Virus record (IMG/VR): IMGVR_UViG_3300027749_000107
Span: 1-64,000 of that record
Length of the DNA: 64,000 nucleotides
Source of the DNA: a virus
Strand: one strand, 5' to 3'
This document shows positions 28,861-35,828 of this stretch, one piece after another. The notes beneath the pieces are model-generated. The model did no database searches, was not told the DNA's origin, and saw nothing but the letters and a program-made list of their open reading frames with translations. The translations under genes were made by a program, and so were the position numbers. Position 1 is the first letter of the stretch. Every line of letters starts with the position of its first letter.

Positions 28861-30623
28861 AGATACAACAATTAACTGTAAAGAATTTTATGAGCGTTGG
28901 CAATTCTACACAAGCTGTAGACTTTGAGAAAGAAAACCTAACACTTGTACTAGGAGAAAACTTAGATCAAGGCGGCGACGATGCAGGATCTAGAAACGGT
29001 ACAGGTAAAACAACTATCGTAAATGCGCTCAGTTATGCGCTTTACGGTACTGCCCTTACTAACATTAAAAAAGACAATCTAATCAATAAAATTAACAATA
29101 AAAACATGCTAGTTACCTTAACTTTTGAAAAGGATGGTAACACATATCGCATCGAACGTGGTCGTAAACCAACTGTTCTTAAGTTTTTTGTTAATGAAGA
29201 ATCACAAGTTTTAGCAGACGATGCACAAGGCGATATGCGTGAAACACAGAAAGACTTACATCATTTGTTTGGTATGAGTCATGATATGTTCAAACATATT
29301 GTTGCATTAAACACTTATACAGAACCGTTCTTATCAATGAGAGCAAATGATCAACGAGAGATCATCGAACAATTGCTAGGTATTACATTACTCAGTGAAA
29401 AAGCCGAAGCACTTAAAGAGCAAGTTAGGCAAACCAAAGATACGATTTATCAAGAAACTGCTAATATTGAAGCTGCTAAAAAGTCAAATGAGAAGATTCA
29501 ACAGAGCATCGATACATTACTTTTAAGACAAAAAGCATGGTATAATCAACAAGAAACTGACTTAGAAAAACTTGCTCGTGCTATTGTAGAAATGGAAGGT
29601 GTAGATATTGAAGCTGAAATTGCCAATCATGCATTGTTAAAAGAGTACTTAGAACAACGTGCAACAATGGCAAGTCTTAACAAAGAAAAAGCAACTTTAG
29701 AGTCTGCATCATCACAAGCTCTTAAAACAAGAGACAAGTATGTTAAAGAAATTGATTCATTAGATAACAAGAAATGTCATGCTTGTGACCAAGAATTACA
29801 TGATCATAAACACGAAGAATTATTAGAAACTGCTACACAACATTTGCTTGAAGCACAGAAATATTATGATAAAGTACTAACAGATCACACTAAAATCTGT
29901 GAAGAACTTAGCAAGTTTACAGTAATTAATACACGCCCAAATACATATTATGAAACACTAGAAGATGCGTTAAAACATCAAACTAACTTTAGATCATTAG
30001 AACAACAGTTAGAAATTAAAGCAGTAGATACTGATCCGTATCAAGAACAGATTGACGAAATGCGCAATGCTGCACTACAAGATATTAGTTGGGATATTAT
30101 CAATGAAGCAAATACACTTAAAGATCATCAAGAGTTTTTGCTTAAACTATTAACAAACAAAGACAGTTTTATCCGTAAAAAGATTATAGATCAAAACTTA
30201 GCGTACTTAAACAACCGGTTAACATACTACTTAGATAAGATGGGATTACCGCATAATGTTGTATTCCAAAACGATTTAAGTGTTGAAATTACACAACTTG
30301 GACAGGATTTAGATTTTGATAACTTGTCACGTGGAGAACGTAATAGACTTATTTTAGGCATGTCTTGGGCATTCCGTGATGTATGGGAAAGTTTGTATCA
30401 AGGTATTAACTTGTTGTTTGTAGACGAACTTATTGATAACGGTTTAGATGCGAATGGTATTGAAAGTGCGCTAACTGTACTAAAAGGCATGGCACGAGAA
30501 CGTCATAAAAATGTATTCTTAATTAGTCACAAAGAAGAACTAGTAGGACGTGTTAACAATGTACTTAGAGTTGTAAAGGAAAACGGTTTTACTTCCTACG
30601 ATACTGATTTAGAAATACGATAA
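28857..30623 (+). CDS. 46: Recombination nuclease ATPase subunit gp46 (SbcC/Rad50-like)
   Basis: A 588-residue SMC-type ATPase. Walker A is GSRNGTGKT at residues 44-52. The coiled coil is interrupted by a zinc hook CHAC at about 307-310. The ABC signature is LSRGERNRLILGMSW near 490, with Walker B LLFVDELIDNGLD near 525. Length is close to T4 gp46 (560). It partners gp47 to drive DNA-end resection. A hairpin with a weak T tract follows the stop at 30628-30659, so this is probably the end of the early operon. Confidence 0.95.
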   Translation: MKIQQLTVKNFMSVGNSTQAVDFEKENLTLVLGENLDQGGDDAGSRNGTGKTTIVNALSYALYGTALTNIKKDNLINKINNKNMLVTLTFEKDGNTYRIERGRKPTVLKFFVNEESQVLADDAQGDMRETQKDLHHLFGMSHDMFKHIVALNTYTEPFLSMRANDQREIIEQLLGITLLSEKAEALKEQVRQTKDTIYQETANIEAAKKSNEKIQQSIDTLLLRQKAWYNQQETDLEKLARAIVEMEGVDIEAEIANHALLKEYLEQRATMASLNKEKATLESASSQALKTRDKYVKEIDSLDNKKCHACDQELHDHKHEELLETATQHLLEAQKYYDKVLTDHTKICEELSKFTVINTRPNTYYETLEDALKHQTNFRSLEQQLEIKAVDTDPYQEQIDEMRNAALQDISWDIINEANTLKDHQEFLLKLLTNKDSFIRKKIIDQNLAYLNNRLTYYLDKMGLPHNVVFQNDLSVEITQLGQDLDFDNLSRGERNRLILGMSWAFRDVWESLYQGINLLFVDELIDNGLDANGIESALTVLKGMARERHKNVFLISHKEELVGRVNNVLRVVKENGFTSYDTDLEIR

Positions 30624-30627
30624 TTAT

Positions 30628-30659
30628 ATGCCACTTCTTAATTGGAGTGGCATTCTCTT
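30628..30659 (+). terminator. Hairpin terminator after gp46
   Basis: ATGCCACT at 30628-30635 pairs with AGTGGCAT at 30646-30653, extended by two more pairs into a six-base loop, then TCTCTT. The stem is strong but the T tract is interrupted, so termination is probably partial. Confidence 0.6.
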
Positions 30660-30663
30660 GAGT

Positions 30664-30672
30664 ACTAAATAC
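30664..30672 (+). promoter_or_regulatory. Possible variant late promoter
   Basis: ACTAAATAC lies 20 bases before the next ATG and differs from the better late sites (GATAAATAC, TATAAATAC) mainly in the first three bases. It sits directly after the gp46 terminator, which makes a new promoter sensible, but the match alone is weak. Confidence 0.3.
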
Positions 30673-30692
30673 ATATTATTTAGGACACAACG

Positions 30693-32756
30693 ATGCGATT
30701 AAGAGAATTATACGAATCAATCAATTTATTTGAAAATTATAACGGCAAGGTTAACAAACTTAAAACAGAATTTCCAGAAGATGCTGCAGCAATTGATCAA
30801 CAAGTGCAATGGGCTGTAACCTATTTGAAAAAAAATCAAGCTATACTTTGGTACTTAAGTATATTAGAAGCTGGTTTATATAAAAATCAAGCAGTATTAG
30901 CAACACTAATACCATCTGGCTTTCTTACTGACCCCTCTATATTTGATTCATTAGGTTCGATTCAGTACATGCTTACACATTGGGTTGCTTCTGAACTAGC
31001 ATCAAATAGACGAATAACAGATGTAATAAATACTATTCGTCTAGGCACAAGTGTAACAAATCTAGTAACAGAACTTCGCAGAGCAGAAGAACAAATAATT
31101 AAAGATAACGAAGCTGCAAGAGCAGACGCACAACCAATAGAAATATTAGAAGGGGACCATCCTGTATTGCAAGTACCAGGCACTAACAACACATGGTGGC
31201 AGTTACCTCATTATTCTCACAGCCCAGAGTCACAGTTTATGGGACATTGCGGTACTTGTCAATTCCCTGAAAATAACTTGTTAAGTTTAAGAACTGCAAT
31301 TCCGCAACCTATGCTAACATTTGAATGGAATCCAGATACTCATGAGTTATATCAAACAAAAGGACCTAAAAACAGCAAACCTAATAGCAAATTTTATCCA
31401 GATATATTAGCATTATTATTAAGTCCAGTTGTAAACGGAATTGCAGAAGATTCATGGCTTCCAGCAACTGATTTTTCTGTATTTGATTTACCAAATAATA
31501 TGCTTAATCAAATCATAGCTACTAAACCTAAACTAATTGACGATCAAATTGAAAAATATCCAATCGATTTCTTAAGAGCACCAAAGAACGTGTTAGCTAA
31601 TGAAAGATTTAGATCAGTTGCATTTGATAAATCTTCCGGTTTAAATTCACTAATAACAGAAGAAGGAGATATTGATCTGTCTAATGACGCTTGGGAAAAC
31701 GCAATTGAACAAAATAAAGATCTGATAATTTATGCACCTGACACTGTTCAAAATTACAAACAACGTGTTGGACGTTGTATTGGAGAACGTCCAAATCTAC
31801 TTAATTATGTAAGTGCAAAAGTTAGAAATGATTTTGAAATACTAAAAGAAGCAGTTTATAGCAATCGACGTTACGATATATTTGAGCATATTCCGTCTCA
31901 TTATAAACACTACAAAGAGTTAGTTAAAGCTGCATTTGAATCTGGAAATAATTGGGATCTTGATTCATTTGATCATCAATTTATTGATTTAGATATCTGT
32001 ATAAAAGTAGTAGCAAATTCATCAGATCCTAGCTATGCATTTTCAGATATCGAACATATAGGTATACTAAATCATCAAGATATGGGGAAGTTACTAGGAT
32101 TAGCAGTTGAAGCTAACCCTTATATAGTACAATACTTGAGAGGTGATTTAGTAGACGACTATTTAACTTTTGAACATTTAAAAACTGCTGCGTCAGTTGA
32201 CGGTAACATAATTGATCCGAGTGGAACTAGTTGGTCACTCGATGATGTTGTTAACCCGGACGAATTATACGAATTAGCAGTTATTGCATTAAAAACAGCT
32301 CCATTTTTAATAGACGAATTTATCAATCGATATAGTTTTACAGATGAACAAGCATTTAATTTATGTATGTCTGCAGCTGGTGCTAGAGGAAATCTTAATA
32401 CTCTTGATGTATTGATTGATCATAACTTCTTTAAAGGTGGTAATCAAACATTTAAAATTGCATCAAAAGCAATCGCCAACGGAGCTTCATTACAATATAT
32501 TACTCCCGTTGCCGACGGTGAATCTTTGCCAATAGATGCCGGTTATGTTACAGCTGATCAGTATGAACAACTTGCGCACCAATCGATAGCAATAGACGGT
32601 TATAACTTAAAATGGGTAGACGATAATTTTAAAACTTTCCAATTATGTAAAGCTGCAATTAAATCTAACCCAACATCATTTAATTTTATAAATCTAAAAT
32701 TGCTAACAAGTGAAGAAGAAGAAAAATTAAGAGAATTAGCGTTCGGAGGTCGATAA
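30693..32756 (+). CDS. Large protein of unknown function with a capsid-targeting-like leader
   Basis: A 687-residue soluble protein without membrane segments. It starts MRLRELYESINLFE, which resembles the N-terminal leaders of T4 internal head proteins (for example Alt) that carry LxE sites cut by prohead protease gp21; L-Y-E8/S9 is a candidate cut. The interior has a WWQLPHYSHSPESQFMGHCG segment near residues 168-187 with His and Cys residues. The rest looks alpha-helical and ankyrin-like (LEKYPIDFLRAPKNVLA; ALKTAPFLIDEFINRYSFTD). Similar segments occur in phage proteins with a papain-like or ADP-ribosylation-like region, but I cannot name a family. Its stop overlaps the next start as TAATG. 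Packaging in the head is a hypothesis. Confidence 0.7.
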   Translation: MRLRELYESINLFENYNGKVNKLKTEFPEDAAAIDQQVQWAVTYLKKNQAILWYLSILEAGLYKNQAVLATLIPSGFLTDPSIFDSLGSIQYMLTHWVASELASNRRITDVINTIRLGTSVTNLVTELRRAEEQIIKDNEAARADAQPIEILEGDHPVLQVPGTNNTWWQLPHYSHSPESQFMGHCGTCQFPENNLLSLRTAIPQPMLTFEWNPDTHELYQTKGPKNSKPNSKFYPDILALLLSPVVNGIAEDSWLPATDFSVFDLPNNMLNQIIATKPKLIDDQIEKYPIDFLRAPKNVLANERFRSVAFDKSSGLNSLITEEGDIDLSNDAWENAIEQNKDLIIYAPDTVQNYKQRVGRCIGERPNLLNYVSAKVRNDFEILKEAVYSNRRYDIFEHIPSHYKHYKELVKAAFESGNNWDLDSFDHQFIDLDICIKVVANSSDPSYAFSDIEHIGILNHQDMGKLLGLAVEANPYIVQYLRGDLVDDYLTFEHLKTAASVDGNIIDPSGTSWSLDDVVNPDELYELAVIALKTAPFLIDEFINRYSFTDEQAFNLCMSAAGARGNLNTLDVLIDHNFFKGGNQTFKIASKAIANGASLQYITPVADGESLPIDAGYVTADQYEQLAHQSIAIDGYNLKWVDDNFKTFQLCKAAIKSNPTSFNFINLKLLTSEEEEKLRELAFGGR

Positions 32757-33055
32757 TGTTACCAAATGAAGAACTACATGACGAAATAATGAAAGCATTT
32801 GACGAATACTTTAGAGCAAATCAAAGATGGGCTACTAATCAAACTGATATTAGTTGTGTTCAAGTACGCAAATGTTTACAAGAACTTAAACGAGTTAGCC
32901 TTAAATTAAGACAACTATGTGATCAGCAACGTACTGTTGTACAAGATTGGAGATATGCAAATTTTTCACCTAAACAACCTAGCAGACGTGCAATTGCTAT
33001 GATAGCAGAACGTAATCAAAAAGCACTTGATGCTAAGAAAGATAAGGATAATTAA
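32756..33055 (+). CDS. Small basic helical protein, unknown function
   Basis: A 99-residue, Lys/Arg/Gln-rich, apparently all-helical protein (VRKCLQELKRVSLKLRQLCD) coupled by TAATG to the upstream gene. It resembles small histone-like proteins that T4-like aquatic phages carry near recombination genes. No domain can be named and no active residues are visible. Confidence 0.6.
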   Translation: MLPNEELHDEIMKAFDEYFRANQRWATNQTDISCVQVRKCLQELKRVSLKLRQLCDQQRTVVQDWRYANFSPKQPSRRAIAMIAERNQKALDAKKDKDN

Positions 33056-33070
33056 AGTAAAAAGGACTTT

Positions 33071-33592
33071 ATGCCAAGTAAAAGCAAATCAAAAGGTAAT
33101 AACTGGGAAAACACGGTATCAAAACATTTAAGCTCACTGTATAGTGCATCTTTCATTCGTGTTCCGGGAAGTGGTGCATACATTGGAGGTAAGAATGCAG
33201 TGCGCAAAGACTTCTTACACGAAGGACAAATTCGTTCTATGAAAGGTGATATTGTACCGCCATTAAATTGGAAACACTTTAATGCTGAATGTAAATCGTA
33301 TGCTGATTTTCCATTTCATCAATTGTTTACTGCAGGTGAAATTAAGATTTTAGATACTTGGATTGAGCAAACTTTAGAAGTTGCTGATACAGATGACTTT
33401 AATATTATCATGATGAAGTTTAATCGCAAAGGCTCCTATATTGCGTTTGAACATAAGCATATCAAAAAATTCAAACTACAAAAAAGTGTAGACTATTACT
33501 CTAAAAAGAACGGTAAATGGGTATTTACTGATTACGATTCTTTTTGGAATGCAAATCACGAAGTTGTTAAAACGTTGTGTTTGGCTAAATGA
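33071..33592 (+). CDS. PD-(D/E)XK nuclease resembling archaeal-type Holliday junction resolvase
   Basis: A 173-residue protein with a resolvase-like order of motifs: KGNNWENTVSKHL (Glu13), a basic strand and Ser/Gly loop FIRVPGSGAYIGG, GDIV (Asp60), and the catalytic AECKSY (Glu73-x-Lys75). This E...D...ExK arrangement is the Hjc/PD-(D/E)XK core. T4 uses gp49, an unrelated fold, to resolve branched DNA before packaging, so this protein may replace it. It has an AAGGA ribosome site and lies between the gp46/47 block and RNase H. The fold is moderately certain; the substrate is inferred. Confidence 0.7.
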   Translation: MPSKSKSKGNNWENTVSKHLSSLYSASFIRVPGSGAYIGGKNAVRKDFLHEGQIRSMKGDIVPPLNWKHFNAECKSYADFPFHQLFTAGEIKILDTWIEQTLEVADTDDFNIIMMKFNRKGSYIAFEHKHIKKFKLQKSVDYYSKKNGKWVFTDYDSFWNANHEVVKTLCLAK

Positions 33593-33596
33593 TTAG

Positions 33597-33625
33597 TTGA
33601 CTTCCTTCCACTATTACTGTATAAT
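33597..33625 (+). promoter_or_regulatory. Strong sigma70-type promoter upstream of RNase H
   Basis: TTGACT at 33597-33602 and TATAAT at 33620-33625 have a 17-base spacer, the same -35 and -10 boxes as in front of gp55. Predicted start near 33632 gives a leader of about 74 bases before the RNase H ATG. Confidence 0.8.
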
Positions 33626-33654
33626 CGTTTTCAAGAAGAAGTAAAAAGTGTTCA

Positions 33655-33662
33655 GATAAATA
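33655..33662 (+). promoter_or_regulatory. Possible second, late promoter for RNase H
   Basis: GATAAATA with T after it lies 30 bases downstream of the sigma70 -10 box and about 44 bases before the ATG. The first base differs from TATAAATA, but GATAAATA also occurs before several structural genes here. It would allow expression to continue late. Confidence 0.4.
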
Positions 33663-33705
33663 TTTGTTTAACAACTAAACACACTAAAATCTAACACAAA
33701 ACACT

Positions 33706-34122
33706 ATGGACGAACTCGTAATAATATACACAGACGGTGCATGTGTTCCTAATCCAGGTAAAGGCGGATGGGGAGCTACTATGCAATACAAAGGCGTTAT
33801 AAAAGAATTTTCTGGAACAGATACACAAACTACTAACAATCGCATGGAAATGCAAGCTGCTATTGAAGCACTGTCGCGTTTAAAAAGACCATGTAATGTT
33901 AAAATTTATTCTGATTCAAGATATCTTATAGACGGCTTTACTCAATGGTTACCTAATTGGAAAAAGAAAGGACGTACAGATTACTTAAATCGTGATTTGT
34001 GGTTACAATTAGAAAACGTTGCACTTACTCATAACATTCAATGGGAATGGGTTAAGGCACATGTTGGAATTCCAGGTAACGAACGCGCTAACGACTTAGC
34101 TGAAGCTGCTGCTCGTAAGTAG
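33706..34122 (+). CDS. rnhA: Ribonuclease HI (bacterial RnhA type)
   Basis: A 138-residue type I RNase H that cleaves RNA in RNA-DNA hybrids, for example lagging-strand primers. Catalytic residues line up with E. coli RnhA: Asp10 in YTDGAC, Glu48 in NNRMEMQAA, Asp70 in IYSDSRY and Asp130 in NERANDLAE; the KAHVG handle is also present. T4's own RNase H is a different, FEN-like 5' nuclease, so this is a bacterial-type enzyme. No clear Shine-Dalgarno precedes the ATG (AACACAAAACACTATG). The leader is A-rich, which may compensate. Confidence 0.95.
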   Translation: MDELVIIYTDGACVPNPGKGGWGATMQYKGVIKEFSGTDTQTTNNRMEMQAAIEALSRLKRPCNVKIYSDSRYLIDGFTQWLPNWKKKGRTDYLNRDLWLQLENVALTHNIQWEWVKAHVGIPGNERANDLAEAAARK

Positions 34123-34152
34123 CCATTTTTGCGCTTCTTGCAAATATACATT

Positions 34153-34160
34153 TATAAATA
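34153..34160 (+). promoter_or_regulatory. Perfect late promoter driving the non-coding region
   Basis: TATAAATA, an exact match to the T4 late box, lies 30 bases after the RNase H stop and more than 600 bases before the next gene. Predicted start is near 34166. With no ORF behind it, its likely product is a structured RNA. Confidence 0.75.
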
Positions 34161-34615
34161 TCAAGCAACAAATACACTAACATAAGGTTGGCAGGCCGGT
34201 TTGTAATACTGCTGAGACAAGTTCTGGAAACGAGAACCGCTGCTCAAATCGTTGATTGTGCAACGGCTTTTAAACACTACCCTCACGCGAGAGGATGCCA
34301 AAAGCAACGTCCATTGACGTCAATGCTTTGTTTAATCGGAATGGTGGACTAGCTGTATTTGAAAAAGAATACATAGGCCTTAAATCTGTAGAATACTAGT
34401 AATAGTAACAATTTCGTAATGATATACATAGCACCTGAAAGTTATATCTTAAAAATACCTGTAAGTAGTGGTCCGGAGGTAGCCAATACGAGAGTTTACA
34501 GTCACGTAAAATCTTACTGCGATTCCATGGCGATGGGGTGAAATCATGCATCCAAGTTTATTAGGGTGCATCTGACTTCAAAAGTGATATCTATTATCTT
34601 TCATAATTAAAATAT

Positions 34616-34650
34616 AAATTATATTATTTCATATATAATTTAATTTTTTT
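34616..34650 (+). terminator. AT-only hairpin plus T7 tract, possible end of the RNA
   Basis: AAATTATAT at 34616-34624 pairs perfectly with ATATAATTT at 34633-34641, and seven T follow at 34644-34650. The stem is weak, being all A-T, so this may be an internal or partial terminator, with the GC-containing hairpin at 34699 as the main one. Confidence 0.4.
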
Positions 34651-34698
34651 CTTTCTTAAGTTTCTTTAGATAAAAGTATTGAGCGATAGCGAAAATAC

Positions 34699-34721
34699 AG
34701 ATGAACGTTAGTTCATCTTTT
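34699..34721 (+). terminator. Rho-independent terminator of the non-coding transcript
   Basis: AGATGAAC at 34699-34706 pairs with GTTCATCT at 34711-34718 around a GTTA loop, followed by T residues to 34721. It lies between the non-coding region and the next late promoter, so it separates the two transcripts. Confidence 0.65.
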
Positions 34722-34740
34722 AATATGAGAATTAATTTTT

Positions 34741-34748
34741 TATAAATA
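34741..34748 (+). promoter_or_regulatory. Perfect late promoter with 5' leader hairpin
   Basis: TATAAATA exactly matches the T4 late box. Predicted start is near 34754, 44 bases before the ATG at 34798. The leader contains a small hairpin, GATATT 34765-34770 with AATATC 34779-34784, just ahead of the AAAGGA ribosome site. Confidence 0.8.
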
Positions 34749-34797
34749 TTCATATTATATAAGGGATATTACGAAAGCAATATCATAAAGGATCATT

Positions 34798-35607
34798 ATG
34801 AAAATACAAGAAATTATAGAAACTTCTGATGAAAGGTTTCTACGTGAAGCAGATGGTTTTATTAAACAAGGACTTAAAGCCTTAGGTAACAAGGTATTTC
34901 CTAGTGCAGGAAATAGAATGGCCGGCGCATCAGAAAAGATGAGTATGTTACGTGCTGACTTTAGTGTACTAGCAACAGCTGGTAAATTTGCAGCATTAGT
35001 AGCACCATTTTGGACATATTATAAAAATATGTCAAATGTAGAAGACAATTATAAAAGCGGTGCATACACTGTAGAGCAATATAAAGAGAATCATCAAATA
35101 CAATTAGGATTATTAATTGAAGAAGAGGCTGCTATATTAGGAACGCTTGGAGCCATGGCTTCGATAAATGTTTTATCAATGTTGTTTAATGTATTACCTA
35201 TTTTTGGTCCTATTTTAGGAGCAATATTTAGAGGGTTAGCACCCGCAGCAGGTGCTTATATGTTAGTTTGGCTTAACACAGATGAAGGGCGTAAAGCTCT
35301 AGCATCATTAGTGTCTGCAGAATTTATTAAAAACACTGGAGCAGTAGCTGAAACAGCAATAAATGCAATACGTGATAAAGCACACGAAGCATTAGGCATG
35401 AAACCAGAAACTGATCCAGCATACACAAATACACCATCTCCAAACGGTACTACGCCAAATGCAGATCCTGCTAAACCCGATGATAAAAAAGATGATAAAA
35501 AAGATGCAGCTCCTAAATCAAAATATAATCCAAAAACTGACTTTACACCAGAAAGATTTAAAAGAGATGCTAATGGCGAGTTAACATTAGCATACGATAA
35601 AGGCTAA
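34798..35607 (+). CDS. Late hydrophobic protein with capsid-leader-like N-terminus (possible internal/ejected membrane protein)
   Basis: A 269-residue protein of no known family. The N-terminus MKIQEIIETSDERF has I-x-E sites like those cleaved by prohead protease in T4 internal proteins. Residues about 60-80 (AGKFAALVAPFWTYY) and 110-160 (ILGTLGAMASINVLSMLFNV; PIFGPILGAIFRGLAPAAGA) are hydrophobic and Gly/Ala-rich, enough for two or three membrane spans. The C-terminal 70 residues are charged, Pro/Asp/Lys-rich and likely disordered (KPDDKKDDKKDAAPKSKYNP). It has its own perfect late promoter and ribosome site. A pore or pilot protein released with the DNA, or a holin, are both possible; the leader favours the first. 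It meets the convergent small ORF end to end. Confidence 0.7.
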   Translation: MKIQEIIETSDERFLREADGFIKQGLKALGNKVFPSAGNRMAGASEKMSMLRADFSVLATAGKFAALVAPFWTYYKNMSNVEDNYKSGAYTVEQYKENHQIQLGLLIEEEAAILGTLGAMASINVLSMLFNVLPIFGPILGAIFRGLAPAAGAYMLVWLNTDEGRKALASLVSAEFIKNTGAVAETAINAIRDKAHEALGMKPETDPAYTNTPSPNGTTPNADPAKPDDKKDDKKDAAPKSKYNPKTDFTPERFKRDANGELTLAYDKG

Positions 35608-35640
35608 CTAAAGCAGCGGCATTCTAGATAATTTAGTTAG
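35604..35640. repeat. Inverted repeat at convergent gene ends
   Basis: CTAACTAAA at 35604-35612 is perfectly repeated in inverse as TTTAGTTAG at 35632-35640, with a 19-base loop. It spans both stop codons, where two genes converge with no spacer. There is no T tract, so a simple intrinsic terminator is not supported, but a hairpin could form in either transcript. Confidence 0.45.
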
Positions 35641-35823
35641 TTCAATATTTTCTTCTATAACATTATACATTACCATACGATCTTCATAACTTAGGTTATA
35701 CAGAAGATCGTTTATGGAAACTCCTCCTCGCATATACCACGCAATTTTAAATAATTCATGTTTAAATCGTTTGGCCTCGTTATCAAGCCTAACTAGATAT
35801 TGGCTAATGTCATCACGCGACAA
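35608..35823 (-). CDS. Small tail-assembly-chaperone-like ORF, probably made as a -1 frameshift extension of gp26
   Basis: A 71-codon frame read leftward directly after gp26. It contains the segment LFKIAWYMRGGVSINDLLYN near residues 25-44 and ends ENIELTKLSRMPLL, a pattern seen in small helical hub or tail-assembly chaperones of T4-like phages. The only start codon at its head is TTG at 35823, with no Shine-Dalgarno. The frame is open upstream through the gp26 end, and a slippery T TTT TTC lies at 35841-35847. I therefore read it as the extension of a gp26 fusion of about 350 residues. Independent TTG initiation after gp26 termination is the alternative. Confidence 0.65.
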   Translation of the reverse strand: MSRDDISQYLVRLDNEAKRFKHELFKIAWYMRGGVSINDLLYNLSYEDRMVMYNVIEENIELTKLSRMPLL

Positions 35824-35828
35824 TCCAA

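Larger units (their letters stand above)
34166..34721 (+). ncRNA. Large structured non-coding RNA, about 550 nt, late-expressed (novel candidate)
   Basis: The 675 bases between RNase H and the next gene contain no credible ORF. Local pairings cover most of the region: 34213-34216/34243-34246, 34221-34225/34233-34237, 34250-34254/34261-34265, 34281-34284/34291-34294, a 34301-34306/34324-34329 stem with an inner 34307-34311/34316-34320 stem, 34355-34359/34368-34372, 34394-34398/34403-34407, 34421-34426/34443-34448, 34456-34460/34477-34481, 34495-34499/34506-34510, 34521-34528 with 34533-34545, and 34546-34553/34564-34571. A longer helix, 34188-34193/34296-34301, closes the 5' domain. Base composition to about 34590 is richer in G and C than the surroundings. 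It is not a tRNA, tmRNA or RNase P by signature. Size, phage context and late promoter recall the ornate large RNAs GOLLD and ROOL; that link is only an analogy. Confidence 0.6.

Noticed and set aside
34166-34600. tRNA, tmRNA, RNase P RNA or group I intron as the identity of the non-coding region
   Set aside because: No T-loop GGTTCGA or CCA end, no RNase P P4 signature, no intron core pattern recognised, and the flanking genes are not halves of one gene.
35608-35823. Simple independent gene starting at TTG
   Set aside because: No Shine-Dalgarno, rare start codon, and a frame that is continuous with gp26 through a slippery site; kept only as the alternative.
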